Origin: Symplocastrum torsivum CPER-KK1
GTDB taxonomy: Bacteria; Cyanobacteriota; Cyanobacteriia; Cyanobacteriales; Coleofasciculaceae
Assembly (NCBI GenBank): GCA_019358875.1
Contig: JAHHIF010000016.1
Span: forward strand, 62,001-126,000
Length of the DNA: 64,000 nt
Direction of reading: 5' to 3'
Positions 52,547 through 63,622 of the stretch are shown piece after piece. Each line of letters opens with the position of its first letter. Within the stretch, counting starts at the first letter, position 1. The notes beneath the pieces were generated by a model. It did not search any database. It was not told the origin of the DNA and saw only the letters and a program-made list of their open reading frames with translations. The position numbers and the translations under genes are program-made.

Positions 52547-55500
52547 TTAGCTGTGACTAATATATTGTGTAATGAGGTTCACCAGCGTTTTGAGATTAAC
52601 GGGTTTCGTCAGATAATCCTTTGCACCCGCCGCCAAACATCGTTCCCTGTCTCCTGGCATGGCTAGCGCCGTGAGAGCAATGATAGGAATAGAAGCGAGT
52701 TCAGCATCCGCATGAATCTGGCGAGTTGCCTCCAAACCGTCCATCTCTGGCATTTGAATATCCATCAGGATTAAATCTGGTTTTTGTTGTTTTGCCATCT
52801 GGACAGCTTCAATACCATTTCTTGCCAAGCTTACTCGAAACTCCTGAATCTGTAAGTAATCCATCAACGTCGAAATATTTGCTTCATTGTCCTCAGCCAG
52901 TAGGATTAAGGGTGAGTGTTGCTCCTGTTCTGGCATCACGACTAAAGCCGTATGAGCTAGATGTTTAGGAGAAGCTTCAGAGAAAATTCTACTCAACGCC
53001 GACTGTAACTGCTGTCGGGAGATCGGTTTAACCAAATACCCAGATGCTCCCAAGGCTAAAGCACGCGATCGCTCATCCATCACCGAGACAACCAACACTG
53101 GAATGTCCTGCGTTGCCGGATTCGCTTTTAATTGAGCCAGAACTTCCCAGCCAGACAAACCAGGTAGCAACAAATCCAGAATAATCACTTCCGGGTCAAA
53201 TCGCTTCACTGTATCGACTGCACCTTCACCCTGAGAGTAAATAAATGCGGCTGAACCAATTTCTGCCAAGTAACGCGCTACCTGCTTCGCTGCTGTCTCT
53301 GAGTCTTCAACAATTAAAGCTTGGTGAATATTCGGCAATTCTCCAAACGCTTCTTCTCGTTCCTGAACGCTTTGAACTGTCTGGGTTGCCTCGTTCCAGG
53401 GGAGGGTAACGGTGAAGCGACTACCCTTACCTAACTCACTCTCCAACGCAATACTGCCACCATGCAACTCAACAATCCGTCGCACCAGCGCCAAACCCAA
53501 ACCCGTGCCTGCATAACGACGGGAGAGACTGCTATCTAACTGGACAAACGGTTTGAACATCTTATCAATACTTTCGGCAGCAATCCCAATTCCAGTGTCT
53601 ATGACACTAAATTGCAGCGTTTCACTTGATAAATTCCCTTCAATTTCGAGGCAAACCTCACCACCTTCTGGCGTAAATTTCACAGCATTGCTCAATAGAT
53701 TAATTAAAACCTGCCGGAGGCGGCGCTCATCGACTTCTATATCACCTAATCCCTCAGCAATCTTGGAACTGAGTTTAATCTGTTTCTGATGCGCTAGCTG
53801 TTTGACAAACGTCAAGCTGGACTCACAGAGGTCATGAACATCAACTGGAGCAGTCTGTAGCTGCATTTTGCCGGATTCAATCTTTGAGAGGTCGAGAATA
53901 TCATTAATAAGTTCCAGCAAATGTCTACCACTGTTCTCAATGGTTGTCATTGACTTGCGCTGCTTATCAGTTAGAGAACCATACACTTCTTCCTGTAACG
54001 CTTCCGAAAGACCAAGAATTGCATTGAGAGGCGTTCGCAATTCGTGACTCATATTCGCGAGAAACTCATCCTTAAGCCGTGTTGCTCTCGCTAACTCCGC
54101 ATTCGCAAGACTAATTCTTTCACTACTTTGACGCAGTTGTTCATCTGCTTGTTTACGTTCAGTAATGTCATAGACTAAGGCACAAGACCATAACATCTTC
54201 CCGTTTTCATCGAGTACTGGACTTGTAGACATATAAGTCCAAACAGTGTTGCCGTTTTTTGTTGTGAGTTGAATTTCATATTTGTCACCTGTACCTGATT
54301 TTCGACGCTCTAGATTTAGCCTCGCTAAGGTTCGATCGGCTTCGGAGATAAAGTCAAAAATTTGTCGTCCCAGCAGTTCGGCTTCAGTGTAGCCAAGCAT
54401 CCTCACCATTGCCTGATTGACATACGTTGTCTTGGCTTCATTGTCTACGACCCAAATTCCTTCCTCAGCCAGTTCAACAATTTGCTGGTATCGCGTCTCA
54501 CTTTCGCGGACACGGTGTTCCAGGCTTTGATTGAGTCGTTTGATCTCTTCTTCTGCTTGCTTACGCTCTGTAATGTCTGTTAGAAACGTCATTACAAATG
54601 TACCGTCTTTTGTTTGAATAGGACTCAGTCCGGCTTCAATTGGAAACTCTGTTCCATTCTTGCGTCGAGCAAATAAGTTTCTCGTTTTGCTCATGGAGCG
54701 TTTGGTTGGCTGTTCTCGATAGCCATGGCGATATGCAACATGACTGTGGTGAAATCGTTCCGGCATCAATAACTCAACGCTGCGACCTAAAACTTCAGTA
54801 TGGTCATATCCAAATAATTCCTCTGCTTTGGCGTTGAATATAACAATTTCGCCCTTAGCGTTGGTGACAATAATTGATTCTGAAGCAGATTCCAAAAAAG
54901 CACGAAATTTGGCTTCGCTGTCATAGAGTTGTTTTTCTGCTAGCTTACGCTCAGTAATGTCGCGCAGGACGACTTGAGCGGCTGGTTCATTTTGATAAGT
55001 GAAGGGAATAGCTGTTACTTCTGCATTGAAAACGGTTCCATCTAACCGGAACCACTTTTCTTCGATGAGGGGAACCTGACGTTTGTCGTCTCGAAGTTGT
55101 CGGATGCGTTCTTTGGCAATTTCTCGATCGTCTGGATGGATGAAATCTAGTATCGGTTTTCCGATGAGTTCTTCAGGATCAGTTGCACCATAAAGTTTTA
55201 TAGCAGCGGGGTTGACAAAGACAAACTTGCCCTGACTTTGGATAAAGATTCCATCAGGGCATAATTCTACTAGCTGACGGTAGCGTGCTTCACTGTCTTG
55301 GAGATAGCGATCGCGTTCAGTTAGTTTTTGGTTCAGACGGTTCAACAGGTAAGCGGCAACAACAGAACCCCCAATGCCAATACCTGCTGACAAACCCAGT
55401 ATCAACCAGGTTCGTTGTCGCTGTTGGTTTAACTGCCTGTCGCGTTCAACCTGTAGGCGTTCCTCTTGTGCTAAAAACTCATTAATTTGCGCTCTTGTGC

Positions 55501-56005
55501 GATCCATCGCTCGCTTGCTTTCAATCACCTGAGCGGCAAAGTCTGGTGAGCGAATTAGAGTATTGGGGGATTCCTTACTAGCCAACTCCCGAAGACGCTC
55601 TAAAAGAGTAAGTCTGGTATTGACTAAGACTCGAATTTGTTGAACTTGTTGGGTTTGAGAGGGATTATCAGCAACTAACTGAGTCAGTTGATCGAGGGAA
55701 TTGGGAATAAAAGCGATCGCAGCTTGATAGCCTGTGAGGAATTCTTGGTCTTGGGTAATTTCATAACCCCGGGCTCCTGTTTCTGCATCCAGCAGTGCCG
55801 TGAGTAAGCGTTTTCCTTCCAGGCGGACTTGCTGGGTGTGTTGTACCCTGTTTTCAGCTTTTACTGTCTTGAAGTGTAGCCAACCAAAGGCTGACACAGA
55901 GGCGACAAGACAAGATACCGGAATCGCGAGGATAAACTGCCCTCGCTGACGAACCAGCGATTTGAGCCAGCGAGATTGCTGATTTTTGGTTGGATCGGTT
56001 TTCAT
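52547..56005 (-). CDS. Membrane hybrid histidine kinase, CHASE3-PAS3-HK-REC2
   Basis: An 1152-residue kinase. TM1 is at about residues 24-46, then a CHASE3 extracytoplasmic domain (about 50-195; A-E-T-G-A-R-G-Y), and TM2 at about 202-224. Three PAS domains follow (about 235-360, 365-485, 500-625), then HisKA with [10 protein letters not shown] near 660, HATPase with N-A-V-K-F-T-P-E-G and D-T-G-I-G-I-A, and two receivers (about 900-1015 and 1035-1150). The first receiver has L-L-L-P-G-L-S-G and the second [14 protein letters not shown]3 domains respond to unknown periplasmic cues. The downstream REC-kinase gene is likely part of the same pathway. Confidence 0.92.
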   Translation of the reverse strand: MKTDPTKNQQSRWLKSLVRQRGQFILAIPVSCLVASVSAFGWLHFKTVKAENRVQHTQQVRLEGKRLLTALLDAETGARGYEITQDQEFLTGYQAAIAFIPNSLDQLTQLVADNPSQTQQVQQIRVLVNTRLTLLERLRELASKESPNTLIRSPDFAAQVIESKRAMDRTRAQINEFLAQEERLQVERDRQLNQQRQRTWLILGLSAGIGIGGSVVAAYLLNRLNQKLTERDRYLQDSEARYRQLVELCPDGIFIQSQGKFVFVNPAAIKLYGATDPEELIGKPILDFIHPDDREIAKERIRQLRDDKRQVPLIEEKWFRLDGTVFNAEVTAIPFTYQNEPAAQVVLRDITERKLAEKQLYDSEAKFRAFLESASESIIVTNAKGEIVIFNAKAEELFGYDHTEVLGRSVELLMPERFHHSHVAYRHGYREQPTKRSMSKTRNLFARRKNGTEFPIEAGLSPIQTKDGTFVMTFLTDITERKQAEEEIKRLNQSLEHRVRESETRYQQIVELAEEGIWVVDNEAKTTYVNQAMVRMLGYTEAELLGRQIFDFISEADRTLARLNLERRKSGTGDKYEIQLTTKNGNTVWTYMSTSPVLDENGKMLWSCALVYDITERKQADEQLRQSSERISLANAELARATRLKDEFLANMSHELRTPLNAILGLSEALQEEVYGSLTDKQRKSMTTIENSGRHLLELINDILDLSKIESGKMQLQTAPVDVHDLCESSLTFVKQLAHQKQIKLSSKIAEGLGDIEVDERRLRQVLINLLSNAVKFTPEGGEVCLEIEGNLSSETLQFSVIDTGIGIAAESIDKMFKPFVQLDSSLSRRYAGTGLGLALVRRIVELHGGSIALESELGKGSRFTVTLPWNEATQTVQSVQEREEAFGELPNIHQALIVEDSETAAKQVARYLAEIGSAAFIYSQGEGAVDTVKRFDPEVIILDLLLPGLSGWEVLAQLKANPATQDIPVLVVSVMDERSRALALGASGYLVKPISRQQLQSALSRIFSEASPKHLAHTALVVMPEQEQHSPLILLAEDNEANISTLMDYLQIQEFRVSLARNGIEAVQMAKQQKPDLILMDIQMPEMDGLEATRQIHADAELASIPIIALTALAMPGDRERCLAAGAKDYLTKPVNLKTLVNLITQYISHS

Positions 56006-56384
56006 GGTGAGAGTAGATTCGAGGCATAAAAACTCAACTCAATCGGCTCTAGGGTATGACTATTACCCCTATCAAGGTTAAGGCGCGTAGGTGGTAGGTT
56101 TTAGGGACTTCCAATCCAGAAAGGGTTTAGAGGAAAATGATTTGTTAGATGTTCACATTGATAATGTAAGCCACATATCTTAAAGAGGAGAGGTCGTTAA
56201 GCACAGCCAGCACCAGCTATCTAACGGCCTAACGTTTGCTTATAAGGCAAGCGGGTGAAATACGCATCACTCTAGCAACGAATGTTATGAGGGAAACAGG
56301 CATGGGAAACTTGTAGAGCTTCACTTGGGTCGCTTTGAACAAAATTGTTAATCGCTCCACACACATCGCAGTCAAATCACTCTT
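56006..56384. other. Divergent spacer between kinase and DUF1400 hydrolase genes
   Basis: About 380 bases with no gene, RNA or strong dyad that I can identify. The plus-strand leader of the hydrolase and the minus-strand promoter of the kinase must lie here. Confidence 0.4.
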
Positions 56385-58256
56385 ATGAAGTTTCAGCTTA
56401 ATTGGTCTGGTGACAGGACGCTTCAGCATTCTCACAATAGAAGAATTGTCGGTTTGCTGACTCAAATCAAGGCAATTCGGCAAGGCACTTTTTTTTCGAT
56501 CTTCGTTGCTCTGTCTTGGTGGTTCGCCGCCCCGGCTTCTGCCGCTGAACGCCTCACCTTGCGCTTAGGTCCATTTGAGCAATCGGTTGCGGTCACTGAT
56601 TTAGAAAGGTTTGCAACGACTGGGGAACTATCACCGCAGCTAAAACCCTTCGGTGCGGTGCTGACGCCACAGGTGCAGCAATTGCTGACCCGGCACTTGG
56701 AAATTGACCCCAACATGACTGATAAATTCATCAAAGACCTGCTTCGTTCTTCCGATGGTGCAAGATTGCTTGAGCAGATTGGTCTGGCTCTCCCCAATAG
56801 CAGCGTTGAGCAATTACAGGCAGCACTATATTTGGCCGCAAGGCAAGCTGATGGTTTATCGGTGCTGGGCTTTTTACGGGCTTATCCAGAGGAGAGTGTA
56901 ACAATTGATGCCTCTTCTGTGATCGGGATTGCCCTTCAACTCAATACCTCCTACTGGCAAAGCCAAGCAATAGGGCCTCTCTTGGAGCAAGAACTAGAAG
57001 TCACTGATACAAGCAACTTCCGCCCTACGTTTAACCCGGCTGCCCCTGGTCAACAATATGTCCAAGAGCGGACATTGTCACTGCGAGACCGACTACGCGA
57101 TCGCACAATCCTTGTAGACCTCTACTGGGCATACAAGAGCGAAGGTCCACTGGTCATTCTTTCTCACGGTTTTGGTTCCGATCGCAAATTTTTAACGTAC
57201 TTAGCGCGTCATTTAGCATCCCACGGCTTCACTGTTGCCTCTCTAGAGCATCCAGGTAGTAACTTCACTTGGCTGAATGGGGTTTCTCTGGGAGGTGTCC
57301 CTGATAATTTATTAGCTCCCTCAGAGTTTGTTAACCGTCCTAAGGATGTCAGCTTTGTCCTAGACGAACTCGCTGAGCGAAATCAGGAATACGGTCAGTG
57401 GTATCGTAAATTAAACACTGAACAAGTCACGATGATTGGTCACTCTCTAGGGGGCTACACCGCACTGGCGCTTGCAGGAGGAGAACTGAACTTAGAGGAA
57501 GTACGACGGTATTGTAAAAATCGTAGCCCCATCGGACGGTCACCAGCCGATTGGTTTCAGTGTTCTGCAGCTGACTTGCCCAACAATCGAATGCAATTAC
57601 GGGATGATCGAATAACTCAGGTGATTGCGCTCAATAGTGTAACTGGACGCTTATTTGGCAGTAAGGGTTTGCAGCAGGTGAGTGTCCCAACCTTAATCTT
57701 GACAGGAACAGACGATGCGATTACACCATCACTCGACCATCAACTGCGACCCTTTGCTCAATTGAGTGGTACCAAGTATCTTGTTAGTGCGATTGGTGGT
57801 ACACACTTGAGTGTAACTGACCGAGCCAATCTCAATGATGCCCTCGCCCGCAGCACCCTCGTTAAAGAGCGTATTGGTGAAGAAGTTGACCCACTGCGAG
57901 AACTCATCCGAGGTGTGAGTCTCGCCTTCGTCAAACAGCTAACGCCAGAAGCAAAGCTCTACGAACCCTTTTTGACCTCGGCTTATGCTCAGTCGCTCTC
58001 AACCCCAACACTCTCATTGCGTTTTAGTACAGAGTTACCCACAACAATGGCGACTTGGTTCCAAGTTCAAGCCGTTAGTCATCAGCAAATTGCCATCCGT
58101 CTGCCCGATGTCAACAACTGGTTAATCAGCGCGATTAAATCCTACTTCTTAACTTCTACAAGCATGTTGTCGCAAGCAGATTGTTGTGCAGGGCAACTCA
58201 ATCAAGTCTTTACAGATCTTCTAGACAATTACCAGCCACCAAGCGGTTTTGGCTAA
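56385..58256 (+). CDS. DUF1400 alpha/beta hydrolase, secreted or envelope
   Basis: A 623-residue cyanobacterial hydrolase. A long N-terminal signal (hydrophobic core about residues 37-51, A-S-A-A cleavage region near 54) precedes the DUF1400 domain (about 55-180). The alpha/beta hydrolase domain has the oxyanion region L-S-H-G-F-G-S-D near 257-264, nucleophile Ser in G-H-S-L-G-G-Y near 353, and T-G-T-D-D-A-I-T with G-G-T-H-L-S-V for the remaining triad residues. The architecture resembles PAF acetylhydrolase/dienelactone hydrolase-like esterases. The substrate is unknown; a lipid or ester in the periplasm is an inference. Confidence 0.87.
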   Translation: MKFQLNWSGDRTLQHSHNRRIVGLLTQIKAIRQGTFFSIFVALSWWFAAPASAAERLTLRLGPFEQSVAVTDLERFATTGELSPQLKPFGAVLTPQVQQLLTRHLEIDPNMTDKFIKDLLRSSDGARLLEQIGLALPNSSVEQLQAALYLAARQADGLSVLGFLRAYPEESVTIDASSVIGIALQLNTSYWQSQAIGPLLEQELEVTDTSNFRPTFNPAAPGQQYVQERTLSLRDRLRDRTILVDLYWAYKSEGPLVILSHGFGSDRKFLTYLARHLASHGFTVASLEHPGSNFTWLNGVSLGGVPDNLLAPSEFVNRPKDVSFVLDELAERNQEYGQWYRKLNTEQVTMIGHSLGGYTALALAGGELNLEEVRRYCKNRSPIGRSPADWFQCSAADLPNNRMQLRDDRITQVIALNSVTGRLFGSKGLQQVSVPTLILTGTDDAITPSLDHQLRPFAQLSGTKYLVSAIGGTHLSVTDRANLNDALARSTLVKERIGEEVDPLRELIRGVSLAFVKQLTPEAKLYEPFLTSAYAQSLSTPTLSLRFSTELPTTMATWFQVQAVSHQQIAIRLPDVNNWLISAIKSYFLTSTSMLSQADCCAGQLNQVFTDLLDNYQPPSGFG

Positions 58257-58383
58257 AGCGCAGGCAACCTAGTGCAAGAAGGCAGGAAGTTTGCTGATTC
58301 AGTCTCAGGATATAAGCCTGGTCTAGTTCACTATGTCACTATAAAACGTAAGAATACCCAAGGCTCGAATAGTCTCTCCTGTC

Positions 58384-58830
58384 ATGCCTACCCCGATGAA
58401 TACAGCTGAACGCCTCGCTACACTCAATCGCATCCGCAAACTTAGTCGTTTGATGGATACAGCTATTGGTATTCCTGGGACACGTTTTCGGATTGGAATA
58501 GACCCTATTATTGGTTTAATTCCTGGGGCTGGAGACATAGTAAGTACAGGATTTTCTGCTTACATCATCTATCTAGCTACCCACTTTGGTATACCAGCCA
58601 AAGACCTCAGACAAATGATTTTCAACATTGGTCTAGAGGCTGCTGTTGGCACCGTACCTTTAGTCGGTGATTTATTTGACGCTTACTACAAGTCCAACAT
58701 TCGCAACTTGGCAATTTTGGAGCAACATCTGCAAGCGACAGAACCAGAAATTGAAGAGCTTGCCTCAGTTCGCGCCGAATCTAGAGAGCCAAACTTACCG
58801 AAAACTCGCGAGAAAGCCCCACTGATTTGA
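58384..58830 (+). CDS. DUF4112 domain-containing membrane protein
   Basis: A 148-residue protein with the DUF4112 pattern: L-S-R-L-M-D-T-A-I-G-I-P-G-T near residues 20-33, then I-G-L-I-P-G-A-G-D, a central hydrophobic helix, G-T-V-P-L-V-G-D-L-F-D-A-Y-Y-K-S-N. The two P-G-A-G-D/P-L-V-G-D segments flank membrane-inserted helices. No function is established for the family. The C-terminal 30 residues are charged and variable. An in-frame alternative start is ATG 58396, which would remove four residues. Confidence 0.85.
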   Translation: MPTPMNTAERLATLNRIRKLSRLMDTAIGIPGTRFRIGIDPIIGLIPGAGDIVSTGFSAYIIYLATHFGIPAKDLRQMIFNIGLEAAVGTVPLVGDLFDAYYKSNIRNLAILEQHLQATEPEIEELASVRAESREPNLPKTREKAPLI

Positions 58831-59082
58831 ATAGTTGAACAAGAAAAACACAGAAGTTCAGAAGTTCAGGAGAAGGCTGAACTTTGGATGAACTCAACAG
58901 TAAGAAAAGGAATAAATCACTCCTTTCTTTGCCCTATTGCCTATCGATTTAACACAGCAGAATGTGCTTGGTATAGCAATCGAAGCATAGATTAAGGCAC
59001 AACGGAGGCTATAACCCTTAGCCAGAGCTATTTGGCTGAAAGCTGACCGCTGAAAGCTGTCCGCTGAAGAGCTATATCAACT

Positions 59083-59937
59083 CTAACCAGGCAAGCGAGG
59101 CGGCACAGTTCGAGCAAATTTTTCCTGTCCCTCCTCAAGATTGGCAGGAACACCATTAGGAAAGTTTTCAGTAATTAAACTCCGCAGTCGTTCAAGTCGA
59201 TTGTCGGGGTTAGGATGGGTGCTGAAAAATTCTGGGGATTGTCCACCTTGTCTAGCCGAAGCTAGCACCTGCATCAGTTCGACAATTCCTTTCGGGTTAT
59301 AGCCTGCTTGTGTCATAAACCGAAAACCCAGTTGGTCACTTTCTAATTCATCTTCACGTCCATAGCGCAGGCTAACCAATTGATTAACTGCCTGGGCAAC
59401 AAGCGCCGCTTGCCTTGCACCTTCCGGCGAATCACTGGCGGCAATTCCAACAGCGTTCACTAACGCCGAACCAAGTTGCTGCTTGGCGAGATGCTCAGCA
59501 CCATGTCGCGCTACAACATGCCCGACCTCATGCCCCAACACGCCTGCTAGTTGCGCTTCTGTTTTGAGGCGTCTGAGCAAACCTGCTGTAATAAAAACCT
59601 GTCCCCCCGGTAGGGCAAAGGCATTGATCGTTTGGGGGTCTCTGAGCAGATGAAACTCGTAGGGATAGGGTAACTCAGATGCTCCTGAGTTCTGCACAAT
59701 CCGCCCTCCCACTTGGTCAATATAGGCTTGAAGGGCTTGGTCGGGATAAAGACCTCCGTGCTGTGCTGCCATCTTTTGAGTAGCTTGTCGCCCAATTACT
59801 ACTTCCTGTTGGGGAGAAAGCTGTACCCGTTGCCGTTCTCCAGTCACTGGATTTTCTACAACGTTGGTACAGTAGCTAATTAGCCCAAACAGCCCAAACA
59901 AAATTCCAATTCCCAGACGAAGTAATAGTCTCTGCAC
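59083..59937 (-). CDS. M48 family metallopeptidase
   Basis: A 284-residue zinc peptidase of the M48/BepA-Loip-like group. An N-terminal hydrophobic segment (about residues 4-22) with S-Y-C may be a signal or a weak lipobox. The metal site is H-E-V-G-H-V-V-A-R-H near residues 140-149, and the third ligand Glu is in E-D-E-L-E-S-D-Q-L-G. The C-terminal S-T-H-P-N-P-D-N-R-L-E-R-L is standard. Such proteins act in envelope protein quality control. It carries no TPR repeats, so it is the short form. Confidence 0.9.
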   Translation of the reverse strand: MQRLLLRLGIGILFGLFGLISYCTNVVENPVTGERQRVQLSPQQEVVIGRQATQKMAAQHGGLYPDQALQAYIDQVGGRIVQNSGASELPYPYEFHLLRDPQTINAFALPGGQVFITAGLLRRLKTEAQLAGVLGHEVGHVVARHGAEHLAKQQLGSALVNAVGIAASDSPEGARQAALVAQAVNQLVSLRYGREDELESDQLGFRFMTQAGYNPKGIVELMQVLASARQGGQSPEFFSTHPNPDNRLERLRSLITENFPNGVPANLEEGQEKFARTVPPRLPG

Positions 59938-60135
59938 TTATTTCCCCCAACGGCTGGCAAAGAGGTTAGCATCTTCTACTTCCATCTAGCATCAGTCCGA
60001 AGGATACTGTTTAATTTCCAAATGTCCTAATTACCTAGATACGGTAGTCTCACGGTGAAGGTCAGTGGCGGAGATATTCTTGAAACAAGGCAGAATGATT
60101 GTCCGTCCACTGCACTGATATTCAACCATTTCAGG

Positions 60136-60870
60136 CTATACAATTCCACCGTTAGCTCGTATCATCTGACCCGTAATCCAATGAGCCTCGTCAGAAACTA
60201 ACAATGCAACAGCACTGGCAACATCATTTGGTTTACCCAATCGTCCCAATGGGGTTTGAGCAATGAGTTGATTGACTTGCTCTTGATTGAGCACCAACCC
60301 ATCAGTCTCTGTTACACCCGGAGAAATGGTGTTAACCGTGATGCCGCGTCCACCCACTTCTTTTGCCAGACAGGTGCTGAACTGTTCAATTGCTGCCTTG
60401 CAGCCTGAATATGCCCCACCCGTTGGAATTGGCATGACTGTACCACTGGTGGATAAACTGACAATGCGTCCTCCGTCTGCTATGTGCTGTGCTGCCTGCT
60501 GAAGTGCAAAGTAGACGCCTTTAGTGATCTCAAACATAGCGTCATACTCTTCTTCAGTCATCTGAGCCGTTAACTTGAAGATGTTTTTCCCTGCGGCATT
60601 ATTGACGAGGATATCTAACTTGCCAAAGTGTTCGAGGGTTTTTTGGAACAAGCTACGAATTTCGGCAATATTTCTCATATCAACCTGTATTGCGATCGCA
60701 TCCGAACCACTTGCTTTGATGGCTGCGACGACTTCAAGCGCTTTGTCCCGGTTGCCAACATACGTCACGACGACGTTTGCACCTTCCTTTCCCAAGTGTT
60801 CTGCGATCGCTCTTCCAATTCCACGCGACGAACCAGTCACAATCGCTACTTTCCCTTTCAACGACGACAT
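60136..60870 (-). CDS. Short-chain dehydrogenase/reductase
   Basis: A classical SDR of 244 residues. The NAD(P) site is T-G-S-S-R-G-I-G near residues 12-19. N-N-A-A-G, a variant of N-N-A-G, follows. The active site has Ser in S-T-S-G, then Y-S-G-C-K with Tyr and Lys. The C-terminus W-I-T-G-Q-M-I-R-A-N-G-G is typical of 3-oxoacyl-ACP reductase-like enzymes. The substrate is unknown. I use ATG 60870, which is preceded by AGGAAAG. A TTG at 60891 would add seven residues before the conserved start. It is divergent from an HxlR regulator that probably controls it. Confidence 0.88.
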   Translation of the reverse strand: MSSLKGKVAIVTGSSRGIGRAIAEHLGKEGANVVVTYVGNRDKALEVVAAIKASGSDAIAIQVDMRNIAEIRSLFQKTLEHFGKLDILVNNAAGKNIFKLTAQMTEEEYDAMFEITKGVYFALQQAAQHIADGGRIVSLSTSGTVMPIPTGGAYSGCKAAIEQFSTCLAKEVGGRGITVNTISPGVTETDGLVLNQEQVNQLIAQTPLGRLGKPNDVASAVALLVSDEAHWITGQMIRANGGIV

Positions 60871-60942
60871 CGTGTTCTTTCCTGATAGCAATGATGATTG
60901 AACGCTTACTAAGGTACAGTTCTACTAACTTTTTCGGAAGTA

Positions 60943-60958
60943 CTTACTTTTTTGTAAG
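60943..60958. promoter_or_regulatory. Candidate HxlR operator
   Basis: CTTAC-TTTTTT-GTAAG is a perfect inverted repeat located 21 bases before the HxlR gene and about 70 bases before the SDR gene, in the only spacer between them. The position suits autoregulation and control of the SDR. Confidence 0.5.
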
Positions 60959-60979
60959 CTTATCAGGAGATAACTACAA

Positions 60980-61321
60980 ATGTCACAAGAGCAGACTGAG
61001 GGGACGATATTTGTGCAAACTACGCTCAAAATTTTGGGCGGCAAGTGGAAGATTCTAATTTTGTGGCATTTGAAAGATGAAGCGAGACGATTTAGTGAAT
61101 TGAAGCGACGAATGCCTGAGATTACTGAAAAAATGCTGATACAACAACTCCGAGAACTGGAAAAAGATGGAATTGTGAATCGGAAAGTCTATTCCGATGT
61201 GCCTCCTAAAGTTGAGTACTCGTTCACGAATTATGGTAAAAGTCTCGAACCTGTATTGAAAGCCCTCTGTGAATGGGGTCAAGAACATTTGGAGCGGGTA
61301 AAGTTTAATGGGATTGACTAG
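60980..61321 (+). CDS. HxlR family transcriptional regulator
   Basis: A 113-residue winged-helix regulator. L-G-G-K-W-K-I-L-I-L-W-H-L near residues 19-31, R-F-S-E-L-K-R-R-M-P-E-I-T-E-K-M-L and V-E-Y-S-F-T-N-Y-G are the HxlR signature. The N-terminal Cys used by redox- or quinone-sensing members such as YodB and HypR is absent (F-V-Q-T-T-L in its place), and the only Cys is near the C-terminus. The inducer is therefore not predictable. Divergent from the SDR gene. Confidence 0.9.
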   Translation: MSQEQTEGTIFVQTTLKILGGKWKILILWHLKDEARRFSELKRRMPEITEKMLIQQLRELEKDGIVNRKVYSDVPPKVEYSFTNYGKSLEPVLKALCEWGQEHLERVKFNGID

Positions 61322-61405
61322 ATTTGTGCTGCTCTCATCTTCCAGAAGTTGGGTGCATCCCAATGCCAGCAAATTGCCGATGCCCTCCCTGATAGACAGC
61401 TAATC

Positions 61406-61729
61406 TCAATAGCTAAAACGCATATGTATACGAGGGTGAAGCTTCTCTTCTACTGGCTTACCTCCCTTAAGATGTTGCTCCACAATCACTGGAACATCAG
61501 CTTGTTGAACTCGACAGTACCAAGTTTCCTCTGGAAGAACTCGTACTGTTGGACCAGAACTGCATTGTCCCTGACAACCTGTGCCTGTCACGGTAAAACC
61601 GTCCACTTGTGCCGCTTCAAAAGCTGCCAGTACTGCGGCTGAACCGGCGGCTGTACAAGATGTATGCTGACAAACTAAAACAGAACGCTCGTGTGAGTTT
61701 GAGTTCTTTTGTTCGGAATTCGTTTCCAC
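61406..61729 (-). CDS. (2Fe-2S) thioredoxin-like ferredoxin domain protein
   Basis: A 107-residue protein of the thioredoxin-like [2Fe-2S] group. The four cluster ligands are C20 and C25 (V-C-Q-H-T-S-C) and C52 and C56 (G-C-Q-G-Q-C). The spacing fits the NuoE/Shethna-like ferredoxins common in cyanobacteria. The first 14 residues are polar and variable. The start is a GTG at 61729. A start further in, near the S-V-L-V-C segment, has no suitable codon. It is divergent from arsR across 86 bases; whether it serves in arsenate reduction is only inferred from position. Confidence 0.82.
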   Translation of the reverse strand: METNSEQKNSNSHERSVLVCQHTSCTAAGSAAVLAAFEAAQVDGFTVTGTGCQGQCSSGPTVRVLPEETWYCRVQQADVPVIVEQHLKGGKPVEEKLHPRIHMRFSY

Positions 61730-61815
61730 TATTGGTTTAGCTGCGTACTATTGATGGCTACGCTCCTATCTTAACCAGGGGTATTAGAATCAAGTTGTCG
61801 TTTCAATAAAGGTTG

Positions 61816-62145
61816 ATGGGTAAAGTATCCACCATTGCTCCCGATAGTCTTGTTGCTGGCTTCCATGCCCTATCTGACCCAATCAGGATTCAAGTCTTGG
61901 AGTTATTGCGATCGCAAGAGTTGTGTGTCTGTGAACTGTGCGAACACTTGGGGGTAACACAGTCCAAGCTCTCGTTTCATCTAAAAAACTTGAAAGAAGC
62001 AGATTTAGTGCGATCGCGTCAGGAAGGTCGCTGGATTTACTACAGCCTCAATCTATCCCAATTTGTGATTCTGGAGCAGTACCTCGCAGAATTCCGCCGT
62101 TTCAGCCCCATCTTACCAGCCCGTCCCTGCTCAGACACCCCTTAA
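61816..62145 (+). CDS. arsR: ArsR family metalloregulator
   Basis: A 109-residue winged-helix repressor. A-L-S-D-P-I-R-I-Q-V-L-E-L-L near residues 18-31 and E-L-C-V-C-E-L-C-E-H-L-G near 35-46 are the ArsR dimer and metal site, with the C-V-C pair plus a further Cys as arsenite ligands. The DNA-recognition helix S-K-L-S-F-H-L-K-N-L follows. Loss of DNA binding on arsenite binding would release the acr3 gene. I start at ATG 61816; TTG 61813 directly before it is possible. AAAGG at 61808-61812 favours a slightly later or non-ATG start, so the exact start is uncertain. Confidence 0.9.
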   Translation: MGKVSTIAPDSLVAGFHALSDPIRIQVLELLRSQELCVCELCEHLGVTQSKLSFHLKNLKEADLVRSRQEGRWIYYSLNLSQFVILEQYLAEFRRFSPILPARPCSDTP

Positions 62146-62235
62146 TCATCAACTTATTTTAATAAAAACTGATTTATCAATGCGCTGATAGCTGCTCTAC
62201 AGAGGACTCAGCAAAATCCCTTACCAAAATCTTGC

Positions 62236-62263
62236 TTGACAAATCAATTTTTTTTGAAATGAT
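62236..62263 (+). promoter_or_regulatory. Predicted acr3 promoter with embedded ArsR-like dyad
   Basis: TTGACA (62236-62241) and AATGAT (62258-62263) are 16 bases apart. Between them ATCAA-T6-TTGA (62243-62257) is an inverted repeat of the form expected for an ArsR site. It lies 133 bases upstream of the transporter ATG. Confidence 0.5.
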
Positions 62264-62395
62264 GGTATTAATTCCATATTCAACTCACGGTTTTCGCTGG
62301 ACAGTCTCAGCTGAACCTAAAAATCGAAGAGTTGTTACGGAAGGAAGCAAAGTTCTGGCTATTCGCCCTTAGCTTTTGACCTCGGACTAATCCTG

Positions 62396-63550
<1,155 letters not shown>

Positions 63551-63622
63551 TCGATGAGCTTTTTTGTCCAGAAGTCATGTTTGACTTGATGTGTCTAAAT
63601 CACGCGCAATAGGTGATGTTCA

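Noticed and set aside
56229..56483. Minus-strand frame of 84 residues upstream of the DUF1400 gene
   Set aside because: No family similarity, no ribosome site, and it overlaps the start of the hydrolase.
61349..61642. Plus-strand frame of 97 residues opposite the 2Fe-2S gene
   Set aside because: It is antisense to a gene with clear cluster ligands and has no family features.
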